Source: JAXLYE01 sp046351595 (GTDB lineage: Bacteria > Myxococcota_A > Polyangia > Palsa-1104 > JAEUJZ01). From it: DNA of 64,000 bases. Of this stretch, positions 17,440 through 26,370 are shown in pieces. Position numbers and translations under genes: made by a program. The stretch lies in NCBI GenBank assembly GCA_046351595.1, contig JAXLYE010000008.1, positions 248,001-312,000 on the forward strand, written 5' to 3'. Positions within the stretch are counted from its first letter, which is position 1; the number at the start of each line of letters is the position of its first letter. Under the pieces are notes generated by a model that was given only the letters and a program-made list of their open reading frames with translations, searched no databases and was not told where the DNA came from.

Positions 17440-19302
17440 TCATGTCTGCTTCGCAGCTTCCAGCAGAGACAGCACGTAGAGATTGCACCGCGCGTCGACC
17501 GGCAGCCGGCGGATCTGGCGCCGCACCTCGCTGGAGAGGGACGTAGCCGGCTCGCTCGGCAGCAGCTTGCCCTGCAGCCGCGCCGCACGATGCAGGAGCG
17601 CATAGGCCAGGTACTGGCGCTGCTCCAGGTCGCGGACTACACCTTGTATGCGCCGCGCTTCGCCCGGCAAGAGCGAGCGAAACGGAGGCGGCAGGCTCAT
17701 GGCTCGCTCCGGGTCTTGCTGGAGCAGATCAAGAAGCTGCTGCTGCAGCTCGAGGAGCGCGATCACACGCTGCGGATCCGCCGCGAGCCGCGCCAGCTCT
17801 TTGCGCTCAGACTCTGAGAACAGCAGGCCCGGAGGAGGCGGCGGCTCGGTCTGCTGCTGCGCCCGACGGACAGCCTTCTGGTACTCGTAGCTGACGTAAA
17901 GGGCCTTGTCCTGATCGCAGGCGAGCACCGCCAGGTTCTCCCACTCGCGATCGGTCAGCCCGAAGGCGGCGGCAGAGAGGGCGCCCGGCTCGCTCGATGG
18001 GGAATCGGCCAATCTCGGCGCAGCGGGAGCGCGCTGGGCGGTGCTGTCCGCGTCTGGAGCAAGCGGCTGAGCGGCCGTCGATTCCTGCGCCTGGCTCGCA
18101 GGCTCTCGCGGGAGGGGAACCGCAGGCAAGCCTGCCTGGGGAGGCGTCGCGGGCGCTGTCTCCTGCTGGCTGTGGCCGGGCTCGCGGGCCGCGGACGGCA
18201 GAGGATGGGGCGGGCTGGCGGGTTCCATGCGCTCGGGGCCATGGGCCGGCGCGGCGGTCGGTGGCGACACCGCGAGCGGCTGCAGCTCGCGAGCTTCGAC
18301 GGCGGGCGCAGCCGGCGCACTCGGGGCGCCCGCTCCCTGCGCAGCCAGCTGCACGCGCGCCATCATCTGCCGCGCGTCCTCGACGATCTTGCCGGCCAGA
18401 TCCCCGCCCTGCCCGCTCGGCAGGCTCTTTACGTGCGCGGCCAGCTTGGGCCCCAGCCACGCCGCGAGCACACCGAGCAGCGCCGCTCCGAGCGTGACCG
18501 AGCCCAGCACCCACGGCATCCGCGCCCGCGAGGCCGCCGCTTCAGCGCGTGCGCGCTCGGCCTCCTCACGCGCCTGCTGCCGCCGATGCTCGAGCATCGT
18601 CTCCATCTGCTTTTGCATCGCCGCGGCCTGCCGCGCCGTCTGCTCCTCCTTCTCGCGCGCGAGTCGGGCCGCTTGCTGTTCCTGGTCTCGGCTCTGGGTC
18701 TGCGCAATGCGCATCGCCAGGATCTGCTCGGCGGCCTCGTCGCGGGTCTGCGGGTCTTCAATCCGGTCCAGCACTTCAACAAGCTCGCGCTGCCGCCGCG
18801 CCGCGAGCGGCGTGGGCGGCCCGAGGAAGAAGCGCAGCGCCGGGATGTACTTCTTCTGCGGGCTCAGGATGAGCCCGCGCTCGTCGACGAATAGCAGCCG
18901 ATAGAGCCTGCCGTCCCGTAGCCGCAGATCGTCGGGCGGTTCAAACGGATCCAGCCGCCAGGCGGTCGGCGCGCCCGGCGTCGCGGACAGCGGCAGGATG
19001 TGCGGCAGTTCCTCGCCGCGCAGCGGCAGCACCAAGCGATAGCCGACCGCGCCGGGCGGGGCCTGGCGTCGGATCTGGTGCCGCATCGGGACGCGCGCCG
19101 CCTCGGGGGCCGTGCTCGCGGGCCGACGAGCCGACTCCGGGCGCCCCTCGACGGCTCGCGCGCGAGCCGATGGGGATGAGGAACCAAGCCGCCCGCGCCG
19201 GCGCGTGGCGCGGAAGGAGCGCCCCCGGCAGCGCGCCCCACAGAAACGAGTCCCCGCGCGCGCCGTGGCCTTCAAGGGCTGCTCACACTGCTGGCACTGC
19301 AT
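17440..19302 (-). CDS. Zinc-ribbon, coiled-coil, membrane-anchored protein
   Basis: A 620-residue protein of no known family. The first 35 residues contain CQQCEQPL...RFCGARCRGRSFR, a four-Cys zinc ribbon (C-x2-C, then C-x3-C). Residues 75-160 look globular (VGYRLVLPLRGEELPHILPL). Residues 185-265 form a charged coiled coil (EEQTARQAAAMQKQMETMLEHRRQQ). One transmembrane helix follows (VLGSVTLGAALLGVLAAWLG, about 272-291), then a long Pro/Ala-rich linker and a helical C-terminal domain of about 190 residues. The same type of N-terminal ribbon recurs in the proteins at 58996-59973 and 60213-61502, suggesting a small family specific to this island. Confidence 0.55.
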   Translation of the reverse strand: MQCQQCEQPLKATARAGTRFCGARCRGRSFRATRRRGRLGSSSPSARARAVEGRPESARRPASTAPEAARVPMRHQIRRQAPPGAVGYRLVLPLRGEELPHILPLSATPGAPTAWRLDPFEPPDDLRLRDGRLYRLLFVDERGLILSPQKKYIPALRFFLGPPTPLAARRQRELVEVLDRIEDPQTRDEAAEQILAMRIAQTQSRDQEQQAARLAREKEEQTARQAAAMQKQMETMLEHRRQQAREEAERARAEAAASRARMPWVLGSVTLGAALLGVLAAWLGPKLAAHVKSLPSGQGGDLAGKIVEDARQMMARVQLAAQGAGAPSAPAAPAVEARELQPLAVSPPTAAPAHGPERMEPASPPHPLPSAAREPGHSQQETAPATPPQAGLPAVPLPREPASQAQESTAAQPLAPDADSTAQRAPAAPRLADSPSSEPGALSAAAFGLTDREWENLAVLACDQDKALYVSYEYQKAVRRAQQQTEPPPPPGLLFSESERKELARLAADPQRVIALLELQQQLLDLLQQDPERAMSLPPPFRSLLPGEARRIQGVVRDLEQRQYLAYALLHRAARLQGKLLPSEPATSLSSEVRRQIRRLPVDARCNLYVLSLLEAAKQT

Positions 19303-19922
19303 CGCTTCACTCTACGGACACGACCGCAGGCCGGCGCACCTTTCAAAGAAGCGCAGCGTGCGCGCGGCGTTGCGCGAGCCGATCGCGAGCGGCGGAAACG
19401 CGAACGCGCGCCAAACGCGAGCGGCAGCCGGAGGCGCCCGCAGCGCGAGCCCGCCCGGCGATCGGCCCTGTGCCGACCGCTCCCACAAGTGCCTTCAGCG
19501 GCGCCGAACCGACGACGTGGCGCGCTCTCGGTTTCCGTGCGTCGCGTCGCAAATGGATACGTTCCGCGCGCTCCGGAGAATGCGAACGCGAGGCCGCTCG
19601 CGAGCGGCACGCCTACGCGGCTCGCCCTCGGCAGACCTATCAAGCGCCGGGCTCAACGCGAGGCGGGGATGGCGTTTGCGTCGCGCGCTCGCGCTCGCCG
19701 CGTGAACGCAGGCGCAACGCAAGCGCCTCGGCTCAGGCTCACGCTCTGCTGCACGCGGTGGGTCGCAGGCGCCACTTCATTGCCGAATGGTCAAGCCAGA
19801 GATCTCTGTGCAGAGGACAGCACTACCCGCGCTCGGCTCACCTGCGATCTCAGGAGGCGCTGCGGTGGCGTTGTGTGCGCGGCGCCCGAGCAGGCGATCG
19901 CGAACGGGAAACGCCGGACCGC
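19303..19922. other. 620-bp gap, no supported gene
   Basis: Both strands carry overlapping open frames, but all are Arg/Ala/Ser-rich, as random high-GC sequence gives. No conserved motif, ribosome site or tRNA is visible. The stretch is rich in short GCGAGC/CGAACGCGA words without a clear period. Confidence 0.4.
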
Positions 19923-20177
19923 TCAGACGGGAATGATCGCTTTTGAGGGATGCAGCCTGACGCCCGGTGAGTCGCCGTTCATGAACTCGATTCCCCGGCG
20001 CTCCAGGGCTTCGCGGATCTTGTCGAGCGTCGTCGAGCGGGTGACGGTCTTGCCGTTCTCGGCGTTGAAGACCGACAGCCGGGACACCCCAGCGGCTTCG
20101 GCCAGATCTTCCTGAGTCATCTTCAACAGATCGCGCGCGGCAAGGATGTGCCGCCCGTCTATTTTCACTGTTGACAT
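19923..20177 (-). CDS. XRE-family helix-turn-helix regulator
   Basis: An 84-residue DNA-binding protein. I start it at MSTVKIDGRHILAARDLL (20177); the longer frame upstream is low complexity. The HTH is MTQEDLAEAAGVSRLSVFNAENGK, and the C-terminal tail GIEFMNGDSPGVRLHP is typical of a small XRE subgroup. It is divergent from the GGDEF operon, and its start codon overlaps a TTGACA-type promoter facing that operon, so it probably represses the operon and itself. The regulator at 53935-54228 has the same architecture and tail. Confidence 0.85.
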   Translation of the reverse strand: MSTVKIDGRHILAARDLLKMTQEDLAEAAGVSRLSVFNAENGKTVTRSTTLDKIREALERRGIEFMNGDSPGVRLHPSKAIIPV

Positions 20178-20211
20178 CCGGTTTCGTTCGCCTAATTTAG
20201 ACTTCAAATCT
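20171..20211 (+). promoter_or_regulatory. Promoter and candidate operator for the GGDEF operon
   Basis: TTGACA at 20171-20176 and TAATTT at 20193-20198 are separated by 16 bases and match sigma-70-type -35/-10 boxes. Overlapping the -10 end is AGACTTCAAATCT (20199-20211), an interrupted palindrome that could bind the adjacent XRE regulator. Function is inferred from position. Confidence 0.5.
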
Positions 20212-20219
20212 GTTTTGGT

Positions 20220-20254
20220 GGGTTCCCTGCCGTGTGCAAGACGGCAGGGAACCC
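20220..20254. other. Perfect 14-bp inverted repeat (strong hairpin)
   Basis: The arms GGGTTCCCTGCCGT (20220-20233) and ACGGCAGGGAACCC (20241-20254) are exactly complementary around a 7-base loop GTGCAAG. It lies between the promoter and the GGDEF start (20347), in the probable 5' leader. There is no T-run, so a classical terminator is unlikely; an attenuator, RNA-stability element or operator is possible. Confidence 0.6.
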
Positions 20255-20346
20255 GTGTTCCCCGAGGACCAACCCCCGTGGAACGACGCGCAGCGTATTC
20301 GCGGGCCCCCGTCTGATCAAGCTCTCTGCGCTTGGAGGCCACAGCT

Positions 20347-21093
20347 ATGTCCGCTGCCGCGCTCTCTGTTCGGCTCGATCCCCTTTCCGTCTCGCTCTTG
20401 TCTCTGCTCGGCTTCGTCGCTGTGCTCGCGCTGTACCTGGCCCAGCGCGAGCGGCTCGAGGCGCTGGCCCGCGTGAGCATCTTGGATCCGCTCACCGGCC
20501 TGGTTGGCGGGCGCTACCTCGACGCGGAGCTCTGGCCGGCGCGGGTCCGCGGGTCCGCACCGCTGGCAGTGCTCTATGTCGACCTGGACGGACTCAAGCG
20601 GCGCAATGACTGCTTCGGGCATGCGGCCGGCGACCGGTTGATTGTCCAGGCCGCGGGCGTGCTGCGCGCCTGCGTCCGTCGAGGCTCCGACGACGTGGTG
20701 CGGCTGCACACGGCGGGCGATGAGTTCCTGATCGTGCTGGCGTGCCCGAGCTTGGAGCGGGCCGAGCGCATCGCGGCCACGCTGCTCGAGCGGCTTCGGG
20801 CTGTCTCGATCTCCGCCTCGATCGGCGTCGCGTTCACGGCCCGCGCCGAGCACGCCCCGCGAGCCGCGCTGCGCGAACGCGCCGAGGCCGCCCTGCGAGC
20901 GGCCAAGCGTGACGGAGGCGGGCGCTACGCCGTCGCCGCGCCCGAGGCCGACCCCGACGAGACCCAGCGGCTCGAGATCGCTGCCGCCGACGGGCAGGCA
21001 GTGCCCGTGTTCATCGACGAGACGGCGGATCCGACCCTGCCTTACTCCGCGGGCCTGGCCGCCCGGCTCACCCGCTCGGCCGAGGGGGTGTGA
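20347..21093 (+). CDS. Membrane-anchored GGDEF-domain protein (AGDEF variant)
   Basis: A 248-residue protein starting at ATG 20347 with GGAGG 8 bases upstream. One N-terminal transmembrane helix (LSVSLLSLLGFVAVLALYLA) is followed by a GGDEF domain: ILDPLTGLVGGRYL, LAVLYVDLDGLKRRNDCFGHAAGDRLI and HTAGDEFLIVL. The signature is AGDEF, not GGDEF; the catalytic Asp-Glu pair is present and some AGDEF enzymes are active, so it may make cyclic di-GMP or a related dinucleotide. No RxxD inhibitory site is obvious. It heads a four-gene unit with a small membrane protein, a SLOG protein and an HTH-methyltransferase. That context suggests a signalling or defence module, not motility control. Confidence 0.82.
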   Translation: MSAAALSVRLDPLSVSLLSLLGFVAVLALYLAQRERLEALARVSILDPLTGLVGGRYLDAELWPARVRGSAPLAVLYVDLDGLKRRNDCFGHAAGDRLIVQAAGVLRACVRRGSDDVVRLHTAGDEFLIVLACPSLERAERIAATLLERLRAVSISASIGVAFTARAEHAPRAALRERAEAALRAAKRDGGGRYAVAAPEADPDETQRLEIAAADGQAVPVFIDETADPTLPYSAGLAARLTRSAEGV

Positions 21094-21248
21094 TGTGGAC
21101 AGCCTTCCTTGCGGATCATCCCTACGTGGCGGCTGGGGCCCTCTTGTCGCTGATCTATGCCGTCGTCCGCCACGCACCGGGCTGGCTTGGCCGGGCCTAC
21201 TACGCGGCGCGGCGCCGGCTCCGGCTGCGGCACTTCCGGCGGCGCTAG
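21093..21248 (+). CDS. 51-residue membrane protein
   Basis: ATG 21093 shares its A with the stop codon of the GGDEF gene (TGATG), indicating coupled translation. The sequence MWTAFLADHPYVAAGALLSL continues as one transmembrane helix, then ends in a strongly basic tail (ARRRLRLRHFRRR). No known family. The coupling and topology support it as real; a helper anchoring or regulating the GGDEF or SLOG protein is only a guess. Confidence 0.6.
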   Translation: MWTAFLADHPYVAAGALLSLIYAVVRHAPGWLGRAYYAARRRLRLRHFRRR

Positions 21249-21313
21249 CGCAGGCGGAAGCGGCGGCCTCGGAGGCGTGGGAGCGGTCGCGGCCCCGTCT
21301 TGTCGCCCCCGTC

Positions 21314-21826
21314 GTGATCGTAGGCGTCTGCGGGCACCGGCCGGCACGGCTTGGAGACAGCGACCCTTCCAGCCCGCTGCGCCGCTTCCTCCGGGGGGAG
21401 CTGTCGCGCACCCTGGCGAAGCTGGGGGCCTCGCTCGTCTGGTCCGGCGGGGCGCTGGGCGCCGACGAGGACGCCTGCCACGCCGCGCTCGAGCGGGGGC
21501 TCCCCTTCTGCCTGGCCTTGCCGTTCCCGGGCTACACCGCCCGCTGGTCGACGAGGCAGCGGCGCCGCTTTCAGCTCCTCAAGCAGCAGGCGCGAGAGTG
21601 GCTGTTTGTCAGCGACCGCGCGCCGTGCGGTCGGCAGGAGGCCGCAGCGCTCTACCGCGCCCGCAACCTCTTCCTCGTGCGGCAGGTGGATCACCTCGTC
21701 GCGGTCTGGGACGGCGGCGAGGGCGGCACGGCTCAGACGGTCCGGCTGGCGCGCAGCCTCGGGCGCAGTGTGACCGTGATCGACCCGCGGCAGGAGGGGC
21801 GCAGCCATGCCAACCCCATCCCGTAA
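21314..21826 (+). CDS. SLOG-superfamily (YpsA/DUF1273-like) nucleotide-binding protein
   Basis: About 170 residues from GTG 21314; the frame is open further upstream, so the start is uncertain. MIVGVCGHRPARLGD at the N-terminus and VWSGGALGADEDACHAAL around residue 45 match the Rossmann-like nucleotide-sensing fold of SLOG/YpsA proteins, which bind or cleave nucleotide signals. LVRQVDHLVAVWDGGEGGTAQTV is the typical late strand-loop. It overlaps the methyltransferase gene by 20 bases. Next to a GGDEF-type cyclase, it is a plausible receptor or processing enzyme for the second messenger. Confidence 0.72.
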   Translation: MIVGVCGHRPARLGDSDPSSPLRRFLRGELSRTLAKLGASLVWSGGALGADEDACHAALERGLPFCLALPFPGYTARWSTRQRRRFQLLKQQAREWLFVSDRAPCGRQEAAALYRARNLFLVRQVDHLVAVWDGGEGGTAQTVRLARSLGRSVTVIDPRQEGRSHANPIP

Positions 21827-23138
21827 AGGGCCGCGCCCCGTGCTGGACGCCGGCCAAGTGGCCGCGTTCGGCCGGCTGCTCCGCGACTGCCGGCAGGCCG
21901 CCGGGCTGAGCCGGGCCGAGCTGGGCAAGCGCGCCAAGCTCTCCGACGCCTCGATCAAGCTCATCGAGACCGGCCGCGGCAGCCCAAGCCGCGCGACGCT
22001 CATCCGCCTCGTGGGCGTCAAGGCGCTGGGCCTGACGTGGCAGGACGTGGTGTCACTCGGCGGCGACGCGCCCCAGGCCGGGAGCGCCTCGGCGCCGATT
22101 CGCCTGGAAGCCGCGCCGCGCCTCAACTGCCTGGTTGCCGCGGGCTGCGCCCCGCTGGCGCTGGAGGCCGAGCTGCGCCGCTTCCTGCAGGGCGCGGGCG
22201 GGCACCTCGAGCAGTGGGCCGCCTACCACGACCCTGGCAGCGCCCTGGCCTACCTAGCGACGCTCAACCAGGGCCCAACGGCGATGCTGCGCAGCGCCTA
22301 CCCCATCGAGAAGCTGGCCGAGTGCATCCTCGACACCGCCGCGGGCCCCTCCGGGTCGGTCCCGCTGCGCCTCGTGGCGCTGGGGTCGGGCGCGGGCGCG
22401 CTCGAGCTCCGGCTGGCGCGACAGCTCCAGGCCGAGACGGACGCCCGCGATCTCGAGGTCTGCCTCATCGACCAGAGCGCGCCACTGCTCTCGGCGGCGC
22501 TCGACGGCGCGGCCGAAGCTTTCGCCGCGGTGCCAGTGGTCTTCTGGGGCGTGCTCGCCCGCTTCGCCCGCCTGCCCGAGCTGACGCCCGCCTACGCCGA
22601 CAGCGCCGAGCGCGTGCGGCGCCGGGTCTTCCTGCTGCTCGGCGAAGCGCTGGCCGATGTCGACGAGGAGCGCCGCTTCCTGCGCTACCACCTGCAGGGC
22701 GCGCGGGCCGGCGATCTGCTCGTCGCCGACTTCCTGCACGCGGCCAGCCCCGCCGAGCGCGATCCGCTGCTCGCCGCCGGGCTGTCGTCGCTCCAAGAGC
22801 ACTGGCTGTTAGGCGTCGGGCGCCGGCACTGGCCGCCGTCCCTGCGCTTTGAGCTCTCGCTAACGCTCGACCAGCTTGACGCTTTGCCGAGAGGTTACGC
22901 GGTAAGCGTAGAGGCCGGAGCCTTCGTCAATAACGCGCTGTATCGCTCCTTTTCGCTCTATCGCTTCAAGCGATATGAGCCGCAGGCGCTGATTGAGGTG
23001 CTGCGCTCGTGCGGCTGGGAGCTTGTGAAGACGCTTCCGATGGAGGCGACCGGCTATCTAGGCTCGATCGTCGTCTGTAAGAGGGTGCAGGAAGGACCCT
23101 ACAGCAACCCATCCATGTCTGACCCGCCCGTACAGTAA
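21807..23138 (+). CDS. XRE helix-turn-helix plus SAM-methyltransferase-like protein
   Basis: A 443-residue fusion. Residues 14-75 are an XRE-type HTH (FGRLLRDCRQAAGLSRAELG, LSDASIKLIETGRG). After a linker, residues 120-420 resemble the EgtD-like histidine-methyltransferase/DUF2260 fold: LRLVALGSGAGALELRLARQL as the SAM-binding loop (usually E/D-x-G-x-G), then LEVCLIDQSAPLL, VFLLLGEALADVD and LLVADFLHA, with a late SVEAGAFVNNALYRSFSLYRF. The catalytic role is inferred. The start overlaps the SLOG gene, so it is the last gene of the GGDEF operon. An HTH fused to such an enzyme suggests a regulator sensing or modifying a small molecule. Confidence 0.65.
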   Translation: MPTPSRKGPRPVLDAGQVAAFGRLLRDCRQAAGLSRAELGKRAKLSDASIKLIETGRGSPSRATLIRLVGVKALGLTWQDVVSLGGDAPQAGSASAPIRLEAAPRLNCLVAAGCAPLALEAELRRFLQGAGGHLEQWAAYHDPGSALAYLATLNQGPTAMLRSAYPIEKLAECILDTAAGPSGSVPLRLVALGSGAGALELRLARQLQAETDARDLEVCLIDQSAPLLSAALDGAAEAFAAVPVVFWGVLARFARLPELTPAYADSAERVRRRVFLLLGEALADVDEERRFLRYHLQGARAGDLLVADFLHAASPAERDPLLAAGLSSLQEHWLLGVGRRHWPPSLRFELSLTLDQLDALPRGYAVSVEAGAFVNNALYRSFSLYRFKRYEPQALIEVLRSCGWELVKTLPMEATGYLGSIVVCKRVQEGPYSNPSMSDPPVQ

Positions 23139-23769
23139 GGCCCCACCTGCAGTGACCGTGCGACTGCCTGCGCCCCGTCGGAGGGGCAGCACGCTCCGAC
23201 GGTAACAAGCCCGCTACTCACCCCCGATATCAACAAAGCGGCACAGATTCCGCAGCAGATTTACGCAATAGCGCGGCTCGCATTATCCGCGTAAGCTGAA
23301 CGCCTCGTATCGCGTGCCCGTCGTCGTATATGTAGCCGTCGGGCTGCGAAAGTAGCGCCTCGGGAGCGCCTCGACGACCTGCCCGGTCAGCGCGGCGTCC
23401 CCACAGGGACCGGCAGCAGGCACCAGCCACCATACTCCTGTGTGTCCGCCCACAGAGCTCGGCGCCGATTTTACGGCCCCTCGATTAAGCTTTCTCGACG
23501 GGCCAAAAAAATTCCTTGATCCGTTCCTGTCAAGGACGGCGCACGACTGCGTCGCTGACGGGCTTAATTCAAGCTTGGGCGGGGGCGGCTGTCCGGCTGG
23601 ATCGGCTGTAAGTTTCGATACGAAATGAAGGGCGCGGTGGGCATGCGGCGGACGCCATGGCGGCGTCAAACCGCTGCGCTGCGGAAAAGCAAACCTTCCG
23701 CCGCATGGTCCCAAGGGACGAGACGGCAGACCTGAGCTCGCCCTGCCAGACAGGCTGTAATGTTGGCAG
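23139..23769. other. 630-bp gap, no supported gene
   Basis: Locally AT-richer than its surroundings, with short open frames only; one 62-codon frame on the plus strand at 23440-23628 has no recognisable domain. It may contain the terminator of the GGDEF operon and the promoter of the following gene, but I see no clear boxes. Confidence 0.35.
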
Positions 23770-24966
23770 ATGGATGCTTCCGCCGAAGCCAGCTCTCTGC
23801 TCGCGCAAACCATCCGCCCCAGCGCGCAGGCTGTGCGCTGGGGCGCGCTGCAACAACGCCTGGCAGCGGCGCACGCCGCGGGCGAGATCGAGCTGCTCGC
23901 GGAGCTGGGCGGCGGGCCCGCCGAGTCTCTGCAGACCAACGACTCGGCGACGCGAGAGCGGGCGAGGCAGGGCCTTGAGCGTGTCCTGACCTGCCTGGCT
24001 TTGCTGCCGAAGCTCGGTGCAGTGCAGGCGGTGCTTGAGCTGGCTGCGCGACCCGGCGTGCTTGCCTCGCCGCCGCGGGGTCACGCCGACGGCGTCGCGC
24101 GCCGGCTGGGGGCGATGCTGGGCAGCGTGCAGGACGAAGCCACGCTGGTCGCGGTGCTGGCGCAGCGGGAGCGGCAGCCGCTCCCGCATACGCTCGATGT
24201 GCTGGCCTGCTGGCTGCATGAGAAGCTGCTGCGCGGCGGGCAGCTCGAGGCGCTCGTTCCGGTCCGCCGGTTCTCGCTGGAACTGCAGAAGGTCGCTCAC
24301 CCGCTCGGCGCGCTGCCCCTGCACCTGCTCGCGCTCGAGCAGATGGCGCCCCGGCTCGCGGCCTCCTACGGGCTGTCGCACGCGGCCAGCTGGACGGTGC
24401 CCCTCAAGCCCCTGTCCGAGCTGGCGCCGCGCTGGCCGGCGGGGGCCCTCGTGCCACCAGTCGGCGACGTTGGTACCCCCGAGGAGCTCGGCCGCATCGG
24501 CGCGGTCTGGCAGAGCGCCTGCCAAGTCTCCAACGGCAAGTCCGAGGCGCGCGTGTTCCTGTTCGAGCGACCGCTCGCCGGGCTCCCCCTCGCGGCGGAG
24601 CTGCTCTGTAGCCTGGACCTGGCTTGCCTGCGCGGGGTCGCGCCCGCCTCCGTACAGGTACAGAGCCTGGAGCCGCACGAAGCGTACGGAGTCCTGTTGG
24701 GCATGGCGGCCAACGGTGGCGAATACAACACCGCCTGGAGCGGCGCCTTCGGACGGCTCGCGGCGTGGCAGTCGCTCAGCGGCCTGTGCGGCGTCGAGCC
24801 CTCTACGAACCTGCCGAGCATCGAGCACCAGGCGTGCCGCTGTCGCTGGGCCTTCTTCCACGCGCCCAGCCACTGGTTCGACAGGGTCGTCAGCGACTTT
24901 GCGATCGCCGCCGTGCGCCCCGATGAGGAATCCCTGGCGCTCCTGGCGGCGACCGACTCCGACTGA
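23770..24966 (+). CDS. DUF6183-like protein
   Basis: A 398-residue helical protein from ATG 23770. The N-terminal two thirds are Leu/Ala-rich helices (LERVLTCLALLPKLGAVQAV). The C-terminal third has ANGGEYNTAWSGAFGRLAAW, ACRCRWAFFHAPSHWFDRV and a final LALLAATDSD, which by memory match the ends of DUF6183 proteins known mostly from actinobacteria. Function is unknown. Hits outside actinobacteria would support lateral transfer. It is a single gene with gaps on both sides. Confidence 0.5.
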   Translation: MDASAEASSLLAQTIRPSAQAVRWGALQQRLAAAHAAGEIELLAELGGGPAESLQTNDSATRERARQGLERVLTCLALLPKLGAVQAVLELAARPGVLASPPRGHADGVARRLGAMLGSVQDEATLVAVLAQRERQPLPHTLDVLACWLHEKLLRGGQLEALVPVRRFSLELQKVAHPLGALPLHLLALEQMAPRLAASYGLSHAASWTVPLKPLSELAPRWPAGALVPPVGDVGTPEELGRIGAVWQSACQVSNGKSEARVFLFERPLAGLPLAAELLCSLDLACLRGVAPASVQVQSLEPHEAYGVLLGMAANGGEYNTAWSGAFGRLAAWQSLSGLCGVEPSTNLPSIEHQACRCRWAFFHAPSHWFDRVVSDFAIAAVRPDEESLALLAATDSD

Positions 24967-25143
24967 GCCGAAGGAGCATTCGGAAGGGCAGCTGGGGATC
25001 GGTTCCCTGTAAGCGACCGGCGCAGCGGCCAGGACTCAGCGAGGCACCGGCCGCAGCACCCTCCTCTCCGACGCCGTCGCGGCCCCTTGCGCGGAGCTGC
25101 GCCGTCCGTGCTCGGTGTGGTAGCGTCCGCGCACGAGCGGCCC

Positions 25144-26370
25144 ATGAAGACCTCTCTCGATCACCTGTCCGAGCCCAAGCAGGCGCAGCTCCGCGCCATC
25201 GCCGAGCTGTTTCGTGACTGCCCCGCGGTCGACAAGCTGATCCTGTTCGGCAGCTTCGCGCGCGGCACCTGGGTCGACGACAAAGAGACGGGGTACGTGA
25301 GCGACTTCGACCTCGCCGTGATCGTCGATACCGAGAAACAGGTTACCGAGGTGACGCTCTGGGGCGAGCTGGAGCGGCGCACGCGCGAGATCGCCGGCCG
25401 CATTCCGGTCACGCTCATCGTCCACGACATCAAGTTCATCAACCATGAGATCCGCCGCGGGCAGTTCTTCTTCGCAGACGTCGCCAACGAGGGCGTGCTG
25501 CTCGTCGACAAGCGGCGGTACTCGCTGGCCAAGCCCAAGGCGCTGAACGCCGCCGAGCGGCTGGAGCTGGCTGAGTACAACTTCGCGACGTGGTTCGACT
25601 CGGCGACGGAGTTCTGGCGGCTCTCGCGCTACGCCACAGTACGGAACCTGACCAAGCACGCCGCATTCCTTTTGCATCAAGCAACGGAGCGCTACTACCA
25701 CGCCGCGCACCTCGTCTTCACCGGCTACAAGCAGCAGACGCACGATATCGAGAAGCTCGGCACCATGGCCGGCGAGCAGCACGCGCTCCTCGTCGAGGCG
25801 CTGCCCAAGACCGAGCCGGAAGACAAGCGCCTCTTTGACCTCCTGAAGAAGGCGTACATCGAGGCACGGTACTCCGGTTCCTATCGCATCACGCAGGACG
25901 AGCTGAGTACTCTGCAGGCGCGGGTGATTGCTCTGGCAGAGAGAGTCCGCGTCGCGTGTCTGGAGAAGCTGGCGAGCTTCTGCGGCGAAGAGGCAGTGCG
26001 AGCGACTCTGCCGGTGTCGCCGCAGATGGAGGAGCCGCCGCTGAGCACCCTGCCGCCGCTGCCGGAGGACCCCAAGGACTTCGCGCAGTGGGGCAAGAAC
26101 CTGGCGGAGCTGGGACGGCAGCAAGGCAAGGCAGAGGGCGAGGTCATCGGAGAGCAGCGCGGGCGGGTCGAGGGTGAGGTGATTGGCGAGAAGAGAGGCG
26201 CTCAGCAGGCGCAGGCCGAGGCCGTGCTGCTGGTGCTGCGGACGCGCGGGCTGTCCGTGCCGCCCGAGATGGAGCAGCGCATCCGCGGCTGCGCCGATCT
26301 GGATGTGCTCGCGCGGTGGCTGCAGCGCGCGGTAACAGCTGTGAGTGCCGCGGAGGCGCTCGCCGGGTAG
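25144..26370 (+). CDS. Nucleotidyltransferase (MNT)-HEPN fusion with transposase-helper-like tail
   Basis: A 408-residue protein; ATG 25144 (MKTSLDHLSEPK) is chosen because the longer frame lacks a domain start. Residues 30-150 form a minimal nucleotidyltransferase: LILFGSFARGTW (GS motif) and VSDFDLAVIVDTE (D-x-D). Residues 160-280 are a HEPN-type helical domain (LTKHAAFLLHQATERYYHAAHLVFTGYK). HEPN/MNT pairs act as toxin-antitoxin systems, in which MNT adenylylates HEPN; here both are fused. No clear R-x4-6-H RNase motif is seen. The tail has GEVIGEQRGRVEGEVIGEKRG repeats and a helical end (LDVLARWLQRAV) like that of Rpn/DUF4351-type proteins, an unusual combination. Confidence 0.75.
   Translation: MKTSLDHLSEPKQAQLRAIAELFRDCPAVDKLILFGSFARGTWVDDKETGYVSDFDLAVIVDTEKQVTEVTLWGELERRTREIAGRIPVTLIVHDIKFINHEIRRGQFFFADVANEGVLLVDKRRYSLAKPKALNAAERLELAEYNFATWFDSATEFWRLSRYATVRNLTKHAAFLLHQATERYYHAAHLVFTGYKQQTHDIEKLGTMAGEQHALLVEALPKTEPEDKRLFDLLKKAYIEARYSGSYRITQDELSTLQARVIALAERVRVACLEKLASFCGEEAVRATLPVSPQMEEPPLSTLPPLPEDPKDFAQWGKNLAELGRQQGKAEGEVIGEQRGRVEGEVIGEKRGAQQAQAEAVLLVLRTRGLSVPPEMEQRIRGCADLDVLARWLQRAVTAVSAAEALAG

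Noticed and set aside
23440..23628. A 62-residue gene in the 23.1-23.8 kb gap
   Set aside because: No ribosome site, domain or neighbour supports it.
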